A stretch of DNA of 64,000 nt. Origin: Luteolibacter sp. (GTDB lineage: Bacteria > Verrucomicrobiota > Verrucomicrobiia > Verrucomicrobiales > Akkermansiaceae). Where the stretch lies: assembly GCA_030696085.1 (NCBI GenBank), contig JAUYNL010000029.1:1-64000 (forward strand). The letters run 5' to 3'. A program made the translations under genes and the position numbers. This document shows, in pieces, positions 8,950 through 18,248 of the stretch (position 1 is its first letter; each line of letters opens with the position of its first letter). The notes below the pieces were generated by a model. That model was not told where the DNA came from. It saw nothing but the letters and a program-made list of their open reading frames with translations, and ran no database searches.

Positions 8950-11900
8950 ATGATCGAAAAAACCATCGAATGGAGCCTGAAAAACCGCTTCCTCGTCATT
9001 TGCGGAGCGCTTCTGCTCATCGCGCTGGGCATCCGCGCCATCCGGCTCACGCCGGTGGACGCCATCCCGGATCTCACCGAGAACCAGGTGCTCGTTTATG
9101 CCGACTGGATGGGCCGCAGCCCGCAGGAAGTCGAAGACCAGGTCACGTTCCCGCTCTCCACCGGCTTGCAGGGACTTGCCGGAGTGAAAGAGGTGCGCGC
9201 CACCTCGATGTTCGGCTTCTCGCTCGTCACCATCATCTTCGAGGATAAGACCGACACCTACTTCGCCCGCGCCCGGGTGCTGGAGCGCTTGAATTTCCTC
9301 CAAGGACAAATGCCCGATGGCGTGACTCCACAGCTCGGTCCCGATGCCTCCGGACTCGGATGGGTCTATCAGTATTACCTGCATGTTGATCCGGAGAAGG
9401 CTAAGGACGGCGGCTATGATCTGGCGCAGCTCCGCTCGCTCCAGGACTGGAAAATCCGTTATGATCTCGCCAGCGTTCAGGGCGTCGCCGAAGTCGCCAG
9501 CATCGGCGGCTTTGTGAAACAGTATCAGGTCGAGCTCTCCTCCACCAAGATGCGCGCGGCGAACGTCACGATGATGGAGGTGATGACCGCCGTGCAAAAC
9601 GCCAATCTCAACGTCGGCGGGAAAACCGTCGAGGAAAACGGCGCGGAGTTCGTCCTGCGCGGCATCGGCCTCGTCACCGGTCCGGAGGATCTAGAACTCG
9701 TCACGGTCAAGGCGGTGGAAGGCACGCCGATCTATCTGAAAGACATCGCCACCATTCAGATTGGCGGCGACTACCGGCGCGGCGCGCTGGACTTGAACGG
9801 CCATGAAGCCGTCGGCGGCACCGTTGTCATGCGCACCGGAGAGAATGCAAAGGCGGTCATCGAGCGGGTCAAGGACAAGATCGATGAAATCGCGGGCAGC
9901 CTGCCGCTCGGCGTGAGCATCCGGCCGTTCTACGACCGCAGCGAGTTGATCGACCGCACCATCGACACGCTGAAACACGCGCTCATCGAGGAAGTCATCC
10001 TCGTCACCTTGGCCCACATCATCTTCCTGTGGCACTTCCGCAGCATCCTCATCGTCACGCTGCCGCTGCCGATCTCGATCCTCGTTTCCTTCCTGCTGAT
10101 GAAGGAGTTCGGCATCACCAGCAACATCATGTCGTTGACGGGCATCGCCATTGCCATCGGCGTGCTGGTGGACGCGGCCATCGTGGTGACGGAAAACGTC
10201 ATCCGGCATTGCGAAAAGGCGGAGGAGGAAAAAGGCCGGCCGCTCACCCGACCGGAGACGTGGGAAACCACGCTCGCCGCCTGCAAACAAGTAGGCCGCC
10301 CGATTTTTTTCGCGATGGCCATCATCATCCTCGCCTTCGTGCCGGTCTTCGCCCTTACCGGTCAGGAAGGGAAGCTGTTCCACCCACTGGCCTTCACCAA
10401 GACCTTCGCGATGATCGGATCCACCTTGCTGGCCGTCACCCTGGTTCCGGTTTTGTGCTCGCTGCTCGTGCGCGGCCCGTTCCATTCCGAGGACAAGAAC
10501 ATCGTGATGAAGTTCCTCCTCCGGATCTACGAACCCACCCTCAACTGGGCGCTCAACCATCGCAAAACCGTGATCGCAGGGGCATTCCTGATCCTCTCCT
10601 TCGCATGGTTGGAAGCTTTCGGCCTGCCGCGCGCCACGGTGAAACAAATCCGCGACGCCGGCTACCCGCGTGTCGCCGCGCTGGTCACGGGTTTCGGCCG
10701 TGAGTTCATGCCGCCGCTCAACGAGGGCAGCCTGCTCTACATGCCCGTGATGATGCCGAAGACCGGACTCAAGGAAATCCAGCGCGTGATGTCCTGGCAG
10801 GACAAGATCATCGCCCAAACTCCCGAGGTGGAAACCGTGGCCGGCAAGCTCGGCCGCTTCGAAACCGCCACCGATCCGGCACCGACCGAGATGTTGGAGA
10901 CCACCATCATGCTCAAGCCCGAGTTCATCCCCGATGGGAAATTCCGCGTGAAACGCAACCCCGCGTGGCGCGAGGGCATGACGATGGCCAAACTCAAGGC
11001 CGAGCTCACCGGGAAGATGAAACAGGTGCCGGGTTATGTGCCCGCACTGCTCCAGCCGATTGAAAACCGCATCCTCATGCTCTACACCGGCATCCGCGCG
11101 CAGGTCGGTGTGAAGATCTACGGCGACAACCTTGATGACATCCAGCGCAAGGCTTTCGAGATTGAAAAACTCATCAACAACATCGATGGCGCGGCCGGAG
11201 TTTCTCCATCACGCGTGCAGGGCAAGCCCTATCTCAACATCGAGGTGGACCGCATCGCCATGGCGCGTTACGGCCTGAGCGCGAAGGATGTCTTGGACGC
11301 CGTGGAAATTTCCATCGGCGGCAAGAACGTCAGCACCACCATCGAAGGCAGGCAGCGCTTCCCCATCCAGATCCGCGTCGAGCGCGGAGAGCGCGATGAT
11401 ATCGAAAAACTCAGCCGCATCCTGATCGCCGCGAAACCCGGAATGGCCGCGCCGGATGCGGCGCCGCAAGGCGGCGGAGGCATGGGCGGAGGAGTCGCGC
11501 CCACCGCGGCACCCGCGGGTGGAGGCGATGGCTCCAATACGCCTTACATCCCGCTCGGCATGGTGGCCAAGATCACGCGGCAGGTGGGAGCGAACGAGAT
11601 CGCCTCGGAAAACGGCAAGCTCCGGAGCTACGTGCAGGCCAACGTCCAGGACCGCGACCTCGGCGGCTTTGTCCAGGAGGTGGAACAGAAACTCAAGACC
11701 GTGAACTGGGAGGGCATGACTTACAAGATGACCGGCGAGTATGAAAACCAGCGCCGCTTCGTGAAAACCATGCGGATGGTGTTCCCGATCGTTTTGCTGG
11801 TGATCTTCGTGCTGCTCTACCTCGTCTATCACAGCGCGCTGGAGGCGGCCCACGTCATGCTCGCCGTGCCCTTCGCGCTGAGCGGCGGCGTATTGCTCCA

Positions 11901-12300
11901 AAAACTGCTAGGCTACAATTTCAACGGCGCGGTATGGGTCGGCTACATCGCGCTTTTCGGCACCGCTGTGCAAACCGGCGTGGTGATGGTCGTCTATCTC
12001 GAGGAGGCCGTGAAGGCCCGCATGTTGGAGAAGGGCGACGCGTTTTCCAGCGCCGATCTCATGCAGGCGGTGAAGGACGGCGCGCGCCTCCGCCTCCGCC
12101 CGAAGGTCATGACCGTGGCCACCATCGTCGCCAGCCTGCTGCCCATCATGTGGAGCAACCGGCAGGGGGCGGAAGTCATGAAACCCCTCGCCACCCCGGT
12201 GATCGGCGGCATGATCTCCAGCCTCGTTCATATCCTCATTGTCACGCCCGTGATCTTCCTCTGGCTGCACGAGCGGGAACTCAGGAAATCCAAGTCGTAG
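8950..12300 (+). CDS. cusA: Heavy-metal RND transporter, CusA/CzcA family
   Basis: This 1116-residue inner-membrane proton-driven pump has the HME-RND N-terminus (IEWSLKNRFLVICGALLL), the signature LTPVDAIPDLTENQV, twelve expected membrane segments and the periplasmic sequence GKLGRFETATDPAPTEM typical of Cu/Ag exporters. TM4 carries GIAIAIGVLVDAAIVVTEN, with the acidic proton-relay residue. An unusual Gly/Ala/Pro-rich loop of about 35 residues (about 833-866) interrupts the second periplasmic half before TPYIPLGMVAKI. It is the last gene of the tolC-cusB-cusA operon. The Met pattern favours monovalent copper or silver over Zn/Co/Cd, but this is inference. Confidence 0.94.
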   Translation: MIEKTIEWSLKNRFLVICGALLLIALGIRAIRLTPVDAIPDLTENQVLVYADWMGRSPQEVEDQVTFPLSTGLQGLAGVKEVRATSMFGFSLVTIIFEDKTDTYFARARVLERLNFLQGQMPDGVTPQLGPDASGLGWVYQYYLHVDPEKAKDGGYDLAQLRSLQDWKIRYDLASVQGVAEVASIGGFVKQYQVELSSTKMRAANVTMMEVMTAVQNANLNVGGKTVEENGAEFVLRGIGLVTGPEDLELVTVKAVEGTPIYLKDIATIQIGGDYRRGALDLNGHEAVGGTVVMRTGENAKAVIERVKDKIDEIAGSLPLGVSIRPFYDRSELIDRTIDTLKHALIEEVILVTLAHIIFLWHFRSILIVTLPLPISILVSFLLMKEFGITSNIMSLTGIAIAIGVLVDAAIVVTENVIRHCEKAEEEKGRPLTRPETWETTLAACKQVGRPIFFAMAIIILAFVPVFALTGQEGKLFHPLAFTKTFAMIGSTLLAVTLVPVLCSLLVRGPFHSEDKNIVMKFLLRIYEPTLNWALNHRKTVIAGAFLILSFAWLEAFGLPRATVKQIRDAGYPRVAALVTGFGREFMPPLNEGSLLYMPVMMPKTGLKEIQRVMSWQDKIIAQTPEVETVAGKLGRFETATDPAPTEMLETTIMLKPEFIPDGKFRVKRNPAWREGMTMAKLKAELTGKMKQVPGYVPALLQPIENRILMLYTGIRAQVGVKIYGDNLDDIQRKAFEIEKLINNIDGAAGVSPSRVQGKPYLNIEVDRIAMARYGLSAKDVLDAVEISIGGKNVSTTIEGRQRFPIQIRVERGERDDIEKLSRILIAAKPGMAAPDAAPQGGGGMGGGVAPTAAPAGGGDGSNTPYIPLGMVAKITRQVGANEIASENGKLRSYVQANVQDRDLGGFVQEVEQKLKTVNWEGMTYKMTGEYENQRRFVKTMRMVFPIVLLVIFVLLYLVYHSALEAAHVMLAVPFALSGGVLLQKLLGYNFNGAVWVGYIALFGTAVQTGVVMVVYLEEAVKARMLEKGDAFSSADLMQAVKDGARLRLRPKVMTVATIVASLLPIMWSNRQGAEVMKPLATPVIGGMISSLVHILIVTPVIFLWLHERELRKSKS

Positions 12301-12321
12301 GCACCGTCGTGAACCGCGAGC

Positions 12322-12339
12322 CTCGCTCTCACGAGCGAG
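12322..12339. repeat. REP-like hairpin after cusA
   Basis: CTCGCTC-TCAC-GAGCGAG is a perfect 7-bp stem with a 4-base loop inside a longer GAGCCTCGCTCTCACGAGCG tract. It has no T-run, so it resembles a dispersed palindromic intergenic element more than an intrinsic terminator. I see only this copy in the window. Confidence 0.35.
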
Positions 12340-12394
12340 CCTACTCTCGGAAAACCTTCCCCTCCACGGAATATCCGTTCACGCTTCGTCCATC

Positions 12395-13132
12395 ATGCGT
12401 CGCACGGAGACCGTTCACACCAGCCATCAATCGTTGGAAATCTGGAAATCGGATCTCGCCACCGAGTTCCGCGTCGCCGGGGCGACCCACGCGTCGTATC
12501 ACAAGCGGCGTTTCCTCACCGGCCTCGCATGGGACATGATCGCCGCCTCGTCGCTGCTGGGGAAACATGACCCGCCGCGGTCCGTGTTGATGCTCGGACT
12601 GGCGGGCGGCACCACCTTCCGCATCCTGCGCCATCTGCTGCCGGACTGCCACCTCACCGCCATCGATATCGATACGGAAATCGTCGGCCTCGCCCGCCGG
12701 CACATGGATCTTGATGCGCTGGGCATCGAGATCATTCTGGGCGACGCCTACGCGTGGCTCGCTGAGAACCGCCGGACTTTCGATGTGGTGATTGATGATA
12801 TCTATCTGGCCGGAAAGACCGATGTCTTCCGGCCGCAGGCATGGGATGCGGCTTTGCTGGAAAACCTCCGCCGCGCGGTCGCTCCGGGCGGCGTGCTGGC
12901 GGTCAACCTCGTTACCGGCGCGGGCCACCGCACGATGCAATCGCACACCCGGCGCGTCCTATCCGGAAATTTCCCTGTCGTGCGCACCATCAAGTCCGCA
13001 GAGGCCATGAACGAAGTGCTGGTGGCCGGTGATTTCGTGGCGCCGCAAAGCCGGCTGCGCCCGTATCGGGAGCATTTCGCGGATTGGCGCGATTGCGCCT
13101 ATTGGGACCGCCTGACGGTTAGAGCTCTTTAA
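12395..13132 (+). CDS. Spermidine-synthase-like SAM methyltransferase-fold protein
   Basis: The 245-residue cytosolic protein has a Rossmann nucleotide-binding motif VLMLGLAGGTTFRIL (about 65-79), the acidic strand end AIDIDTEIV, and DVVIDDIYLAG in the polyamine-synthase catalytic region, followed by AVAPGGVLAVNL. This is the spermidine/spermine synthase fold, but the protein is shorter than SpeE (about 280-300) and I do not see the full substrate motifs. It may be a fold relative of unknown substrate. Its TAA overlaps the hisA stop on the other strand within the shared TTAA at 13129-13132. Confidence 0.7.
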   Translation: MRRTETVHTSHQSLEIWKSDLATEFRVAGATHASYHKRRFLTGLAWDMIAASSLLGKHDPPRSVLMLGLAGGTTFRILRHLLPDCHLTAIDIDTEIVGLARRHMDLDALGIEIILGDAYAWLAENRRTFDVVIDDIYLAGKTDVFRPQAWDAALLENLRRAVAPGGVLAVNLVTGAGHRTMQSHTRRVLSGNFPVVRTIKSAEAMNEVLVAGDFVAPQSRLRPYREHFADWRDCAYWDRLTVRAL

Positions 13133-13899
13133 TTCGGCCGCCGGTTCCAAGTCACCAGATCCTTGTAGCCTAGCCCCTTGCCCCCGAACAGATCCAAGGC
13201 GCTGCCCACGGTGACATCCACCCTGCCCCGGCCGGCGCTTTCCACCCGCAGCACGTCATCCATTGTCGCAGCGCCGCCTGCGTAGGTGACGGGGATTTTC
13301 CCCCACGAACCTAGAAGGGAGACGAGATCAACATCAATGCCGCGGCAGAGCCCCTCCACATCCGCCGCATGGATGAGAAACTCGGCGCAGCATGGCGCGA
13401 GCCGGTCGAGCGTGGCATGGGTGACGTCGAGGTCCGTGAGCGTCTGCCAGCGGTTCATCGCCACCGTCCAGCCGTTCGCGGTGCGGCGGCAGGAGAGATC
13501 GATGACGAGCTTCTCCGCGCCGATGGCTTTCACCAGTGCGTCCAGCGTGTCTGCTAGAAAATTTCCCTCCGCATCAAACAAGGCCGTAGTCACGATCACA
13601 TGGCTCGCCCCGGCATCCAGCCAGTCCATCGCGTTCCCCGCGGAAATCCCGCCGCCGATCTGCATGCCGCCGGGCCAGGCGGCGAGCGCTTCGCGGGCCG
13701 CCTCGTCATTTCCCGGGCCCAGCTTGATGACGTGGCCGCCGGTCAGGGCGTCGGCCCGGAATGTTTCCGCGAACCAAGAGGGAGACTTGTCGGAAACGAA
13801 GTTCTCCTTCGGCCCCTCGCCATCGTCGCGCAGGCTGCCGCCTACGATTTGTTTCACCTTTCCCTGGTGGAGGTCGATGCACGGGCGGAAGCGGGTCAT
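13129..13899 (-). CDS. hisA: Phosphoribosylformimino-AICAR isomerase, eukaryote-type HisA
   Basis: This 256-residue TIM-barrel enzyme isomerises ProFAR to PRFAR in histidine synthesis. The start RFRPCIDLHQGKVKQIVGG gives the catalytic Asp (D9), and GGHVIKLGPGNDEAAREAL, MQIGGGISAGNAMDWLDAGA and PVTYAGGA follow. The insert-rich N-terminal region (NFVSDKSPSWFAE) and HVIKLGP are characteristic of yeast His6 and plant HISN3 rather than typical bacterial HisA. The ATG at 13899 is chosen because it starts the first barrel strand; the frame runs further upstream without homology. No other his genes are nearby, so it is a stand-alone locus. Confidence 0.87.
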   Translation of the reverse strand: MTRFRPCIDLHQGKVKQIVGGSLRDDGEGPKENFVSDKSPSWFAETFRADALTGGHVIKLGPGNDEAAREALAAWPGGMQIGGGISAGNAMDWLDAGASHVIVTTALFDAEGNFLADTLDALVKAIGAEKLVIDLSCRRTANGWTVAMNRWQTLTDLDVTHATLDRLAPCCAEFLIHAADVEGLCRGIDVDLVSLLGSWGKIPVTYAGGAATMDDVLRVESAGRGRVDVTVGSALDLFGGKGLGYKDLVTWNRRPN

Positions 13900-14149
13900 G
13901 GCGGGGGAAGATTGCCCATCCAGCGGTGCGCGCCAAGCCGTAATGAGTTCCTTGACAAGCAAAATATGCGGAGTTATCCAAGACCATGATCCAGGTGTTC
14001 CCATGCCCTGGAAACCATTCGTGCCCGCATGTCCAGCGGGCGGAAGGGGGATGTCAGCGCGCCGGTCCGCCGCGCGACGAATTTGCAATCCTGGCCTGCG
14101 GCCGCTTCACCACGATCCACCCTCCGGGAGTGTTTCCCGGCCCACGACC

Positions 14150-16729
14150 ATGAAAATAACAAGCCCCCACGCGCTTTTCGCGCTCGTTTCCGCCAGCATC
14201 GCCGCCACCTGCCCGGTATTCGCCGACCGTCTTCCGGCTGAAGTGATGGATCCCGAGATGGCCGCCCTCTACCAGCAGCGGCTGGAGGAGGGATTGTCAT
14301 TCATCACCACGGAGCCGGCCCGCACTCCGGCTGAACTCAAAATGAGTGCGCAACTCGCCTCGCTCTTTAACGCCGGCCTGCGCCCCGCTGGTGCGGGCGT
14401 GGAGGTGGTCAAAGCCGAAATGGTGCGGCTCGGCCAGATCCGCAGCCAATCCGGGCAGCCGGACGAGATGCACGTCTATGTGCATGTGACCGGGCCTGCG
14501 GCCCTGGACGCGGTGCGACTCAGGATGGTCGGATGGGTCGATGCCGATCCCGCGTGGCCCATGGACGAATGGCCGATGCTCGCCGGCTGGGTGCAGGAAA
14601 GCCGGTTGGTGGAGCTCGCCTCGTTAGATGATGTGCGCTTCATCCAGGCTGTGGACCCGCCGCGCTTCCGCACCGGCACGGTGACCAGTGCCGGCGACGC
14701 TCTACACAACGGCCCGCTGGCGCGCGGCGCGCCTTTGAACGTGAACGGCTCCGGCATCCGTGTGGGCGTGATCTCCGATGGGATCTCCAACCTGCCGCTC
14801 GCCCAGGCCAGCGGCGACCTGCCGGTCGTCAATGTGCTTAACCCCGGCAGCGGCGACGAGGGAACAGCGATGCTGGAAATCATCCACGACCTCGCGCCCG
14901 GCGCGATGCTGGATTTCTGCTCCTCCGGCTCGAGCAAGTCCGCCTTCGGCAATGCCATTGCAGCCCTCGCGCTGGGCGGCTGCAACATCATCTGCGACGA
15001 CGTCGGCTGGTATGACGATCCGTATTTCGAACACAGCCCGCTGGGCACGATGATCAGCAACCTGCGCGCCCAATACGGCTTCCTGCACGTCTCGGCCGCA
15101 GGCAACGACGCCGAAGTGCACCACCAGCAGATTTTCACCGACGTCAATCCGCCGGGCGGCAACAGTGAACATGATGCCATGCTGCTGGTGGGAATTCCTT
15201 CGGGCGGCGTGCTGGACGTCTTCATGAAATGGAAGGAGCCGCAGCCCGTTCCCCCCGCCAGCCTGGTCAGCGACTATGATCTGTTCCTCGTCGATTTCTA
15301 CAATACCGCCACCGAGATCAAGTCCAGCAAGACGCGCAACGTGCCTGAGGAAACCATCCATTACACCAACAGCACGCTCAACACCATCTATGCACTTGTG
15401 GCGGTGCGGCGCTACAGCGGCACCATCAGACATGATCTGGAAATCTTCATCGAGCCGCAGAACGGCTCATGGCATTACACGACCAATCCCGTCAGTGCCG
15501 TGGATGCCATTTTCGGCCACCCGGGCCATGGTTCGGTGATTTCGGTGGTTTCCACGGACGCAGCCAGTCCCACGGTGATCGAGCCGGATTGTTCGCAAGG
15601 GCCGTTCACCATCCTCGGGCCTCTGCAACCGACAAAGCCGGATGTGGCGGGTATCGACGGCGTGGCGGTCACCGGGGTTGGCGGATTTCCAACACCGTTT
15701 TTCGGGACCAGCGCCGCAGCGCCGCATGTGGCCGGAGTGCTGGCGCTGGTGTGGAGCCGCAGCCCGGGCGCGGACGATAACGCCATCAAGGCCTCGATCG
15801 TGAACGCCTGCACGGATCTGGGCCTTCCGGGTCTGCCCGGCTTCGATAGCGTCTTCGGCTACGGTCGCCCGCTGGCGGATCAATGGGCCTTGCTGATCAA
15901 CCAGACACCCACAATCAGCGTTCCGGCCGGCACCTTCGAATGCGCCCAGATGATTTCCGAAAACATCACGGGCGTGACCGTCAACGATCTGGATGCGGGC
16001 GGAAATGCGGTGAAACTCACGCTGAGCGCGGCGCAGGGGATGGTGCAGATCAATCCCACCATCCAAGGAGGCCTGACGCCTCTGCAAATCACCCCGACCA
16101 TCGTGAATGGCTCGCCGGGCTTCATCGCCACGGCGCCAATCCTGGCCATCCAAACGACGCTCGCCGCGGCCAACGGCCTGACGTATGTGCCGAACCCCGT
16201 GCCCGTGCCGCCCGGCACTGCTGTCATCGACTCGTTGGCGCTCTCGCTGGACGACCAAGGCTACTCCGGCGTCGGTGGCGCGCTGACCGCCAGTGGATCG
16301 GTGGCGTTGCAAGTGCATCGATATGCCTTCGACGCGTGGCGCTACGATCATTTCAACTCCACGGAACTCACCAATCCGCTGGTTTCCGGAAACCTGGCCA
16401 ACCCGGACGGCGACCTGCACGCCAACGTCTGGGAATACTTCATGGGCACCGATCCGCAGACCGTGGATACCGAACTCTCGCCGTCCAACACGGTGAGCGC
16501 CGGCAACCTGGTCTTCACCTTCCGGGTGTCCAAGGATATTCTCGGAAACGGCTATGCCGTGAAGGTTTCGCAGGATCTTGTGAACTGGTCGAACGTGCCC
16601 GCCGGCCAGATCACCATGCCATGGCCGCAACACCCGACCGCGGCCGACGCATGGCTGATGGAGGTGAAACGCCCGCTGTCCGCGAACACCAAGGACTTCA
16701 TTCGTGTCGAATTCGACCCACGACCTTGA
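14150..16729 (+). CDS. Secreted subtilisin/sedolisin-like serine protease
   Basis: The 859-residue exported protein has a signal peptide (about 1-25), a pro-region, and a catalytic domain (about 200-590) with GIRVGVISDGIS (D210), GDEGTAMLEIIHDLAPGA (E237) and FGTSAAAPHVAGVLAL (S521). In ordinary S8 subtilisins the second motif is HGT. Here Glu occupies that place, as in the Ser-Glu-Asp arrangement of the S53-like group. A cadherin-like or Ig-like region (about 585-720) follows, and a C-terminal domain with DGDLHANVWEYFMGTDP is of the kind common on secreted verrucomicrobial proteins. The ATG at 14150 begins the signal peptide. It is transcribed divergently from hisA, 250 bases away. Confidence 0.8.
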   Translation: MKITSPHALFALVSASIAATCPVFADRLPAEVMDPEMAALYQQRLEEGLSFITTEPARTPAELKMSAQLASLFNAGLRPAGAGVEVVKAEMVRLGQIRSQSGQPDEMHVYVHVTGPAALDAVRLRMVGWVDADPAWPMDEWPMLAGWVQESRLVELASLDDVRFIQAVDPPRFRTGTVTSAGDALHNGPLARGAPLNVNGSGIRVGVISDGISNLPLAQASGDLPVVNVLNPGSGDEGTAMLEIIHDLAPGAMLDFCSSGSSKSAFGNAIAALALGGCNIICDDVGWYDDPYFEHSPLGTMISNLRAQYGFLHVSAAGNDAEVHHQQIFTDVNPPGGNSEHDAMLLVGIPSGGVLDVFMKWKEPQPVPPASLVSDYDLFLVDFYNTATEIKSSKTRNVPEETIHYTNSTLNTIYALVAVRRYSGTIRHDLEIFIEPQNGSWHYTTNPVSAVDAIFGHPGHGSVISVVSTDAASPTVIEPDCSQGPFTILGPLQPTKPDVAGIDGVAVTGVGGFPTPFFGTSAAAPHVAGVLALVWSRSPGADDNAIKASIVNACTDLGLPGLPGFDSVFGYGRPLADQWALLINQTPTISVPAGTFECAQMISENITGVTVNDLDAGGNAVKLTLSAAQGMVQINPTIQGGLTPLQITPTIVNGSPGFIATAPILAIQTTLAAANGLTYVPNPVPVPPGTAVIDSLALSLDDQGYSGVGGALTASGSVALQVHRYAFDAWRYDHFNSTELTNPLVSGNLANPDGDLHANVWEYFMGTDPQTVDTELSPSNTVSAGNLVFTFRVSKDILGNGYAVKVSQDLVNWSNVPAGQITMPWPQHPTAADAWLMEVKRPLSANTKDFIRVEFDPRP

Positions 16730-16763
16730 GCCGCGTGTTTTCCTCTGTTTTCCGCGTGACCCC

Positions 16764-16794
16764 TTGCGCCGGGAAAGCCAGTCTCCCGGCGCAA
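16764..16794 (+). terminator. Strong hairpin after the protease gene
   Basis: TTGCGCCGGGA/TCCCGGCGCAA is a perfect 11-bp stem with a 9-base loop, 34 bases after the protease stop and 13 bases before the next ATG. There is no T-run (AACAAACC follows), so it could be a Rho-assisted terminator, mRNA stabiliser or leader structure of the next gene. Confidence 0.5.
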
Positions 16795-16807
16795 CAAACC
16801 ACACCAC

Positions 16808-18190
16808 ATGGGAAACTTCACCGCTTTCGAACAAAAGATGACCGCCGCCGGGATGGGAGACGCCGCGATCCTCGCCTTCCGCCGGAATTACGAGGCCCTG
16901 CTCCGCAATGAAACCGGGATGATCCCCGAGGAAAGCATCGCGCCCGCCGATGGACTCGCCTCGCTCGAAAGCCTGCCATCCACCCCCGCCGATCCAGCGC
17001 TGCTCGCGCAGTCCGTCGTGATCAAACTCAACGGCGGTCTCGGCACCGGCATGGGCCTGCAAGGGCCGAAAAGCCTGCTCGCCGTGCGCGATGGCGTGAA
17101 TTTCCTCGATCTGATGGTCCGCCAGATCCTCGACCTCCGGAAATCCAGCGGCGCTCCCGTGCGGCTGCTGCTGATGAACAGCTTCAGCACCAGCGGGGAA
17201 ACGCTCGCCCACCTCGAAACATACCGCGCCGAGGGTCTCGCCGACGCCTCCGAAGTCGAGTTGATGCAAAACCAGATTCCCAAGATCGACGCCGCCACGC
17301 TCGATCCGGTCTCATGGCCCGCCGATCCCGATCTTGAATGGTGCCCGCCCGGCCATGGCGATCTCTATCCGGCGCTCGTCGGCAGCGGCTGGCTGGACCG
17401 CCTGCTCGCCGAGGGCGTGAAATACGCCTTCGTTTCCAATTCCGACAACCTCGGTGCCATCCTCGATCCCGTCATCCTCCAGCACTTCGCGGATTCCGGC
17501 GCGCCCTTCCTCATGGAATGCACGCGCCGCACGGCAGCCGATCGCAAGGGCGGCCACCTCGCCAAACGCAAGGCCGACGACCGCCTGCTGCTGCGCGAAG
17601 TCGCCCAATGCCCGGACGCCGATCTTGATGCCTTTCAGGACATCGACCGCCACCAGTATTTTAACACCAATAGTCTCTGGCTGCGCCTTGATCTGCTGAA
17701 GGAACAACTCGCCGCCGACTCCGGCGTCCTGCCGCTGCCGATGATCAGGAACAACAAAACCGTCGATCCCCGCGACAAGAAATCCACCGCCGTCATCCAA
17801 CTCGAAATCGCCATGGGTGCCGCCATCGAATGTTTTGAAGGCTCCACCGCCATCGATGTCCCGCGCAGCCGTTTCGCCCCCGTGAAAACCACCGGCGACC
17901 TGCTCGCCCTGCGTTCGGATGCTTATGAAGTCCTCGAAAACGGCCAGGTCCGCCTGCATGCCTCGCGCCAGGGCAAGCCGCCCGTCATCTCGCTTTCCGA
18001 CGAATACAAACTCGTGGATTCCATCGAAAACCTCGGCGTCCCCAGCCTCATCGGCTGCTCATCCCTCAAAGTCAGCGGTCCGGTCCGCTTCGCGCACGGC
18101 GTGATCATCCAAGGCGATGTGGAAGTGAAAAAAACCGGCACGGAAACCCATGTGATTGCCCCAGGAATCTACCGGGATCAGGTGCTATGA
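16808..18190 (+). CDS. UTP-glucose-1-phosphate uridylyltransferase, eukaryote-type UDPGP family
   Basis: This 460-residue cytosolic enzyme makes UDP-glucose from UTP and glucose-1-phosphate. The nucleotide-binding loop VIKLNGGLGTGMGLQGPKSL (about 71-90) is the UDPGP family signature and is distinct from bacterial GalU. CPPGHGDLYPAL, FVSNSDNLGAILD and FNTNSLWLRLD are further family motifs. The C-terminal left-handed beta-helix (about 390-460) is present. The length fits the family. A strong hairpin lies just before the start. Confidence 0.9.
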   Translation: MGNFTAFEQKMTAAGMGDAAILAFRRNYEALLRNETGMIPEESIAPADGLASLESLPSTPADPALLAQSVVIKLNGGLGTGMGLQGPKSLLAVRDGVNFLDLMVRQILDLRKSSGAPVRLLLMNSFSTSGETLAHLETYRAEGLADASEVELMQNQIPKIDAATLDPVSWPADPDLEWCPPGHGDLYPALVGSGWLDRLLAEGVKYAFVSNSDNLGAILDPVILQHFADSGAPFLMECTRRTAADRKGGHLAKRKADDRLLLREVAQCPDADLDAFQDIDRHQYFNTNSLWLRLDLLKEQLAADSGVLPLPMIRNNKTVDPRDKKSTAVIQLEIAMGAAIECFEGSTAIDVPRSRFAPVKTTGDLLALRSDAYEVLENGQVRLHASRQGKPPVISLSDEYKLVDSIENLGVPSLIGCSSLKVSGPVRFAHGVIIQGDVEVKKTGTETHVIAPGIYRDQVL

Positions 18191-18248
18191 AAAATTTCAT
18201 CTGACAAAAACTGAAATCACGATTCAATCTAACACCAGTCCCCCTGCC

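Noticed and set aside
8371-9597. 408-residue minus-strand frame across cusB and cusA
   Set aside because: It is antisense to strongly supported efflux genes and shows no domain. It arises from high GC content.
13286-14149. N-terminal extension of the secreted protease by 288 residues
   Set aside because: The extension runs antisense through hisA and would bury the signal peptide that begins at 14150.
15467-17269. 600-residue open frame on the minus strand across the protease and UDPGP genes
   Set aside because: It lies opposite two well-supported genes, has His/Arg/Gly-rich shadow composition and no recognisable domain.
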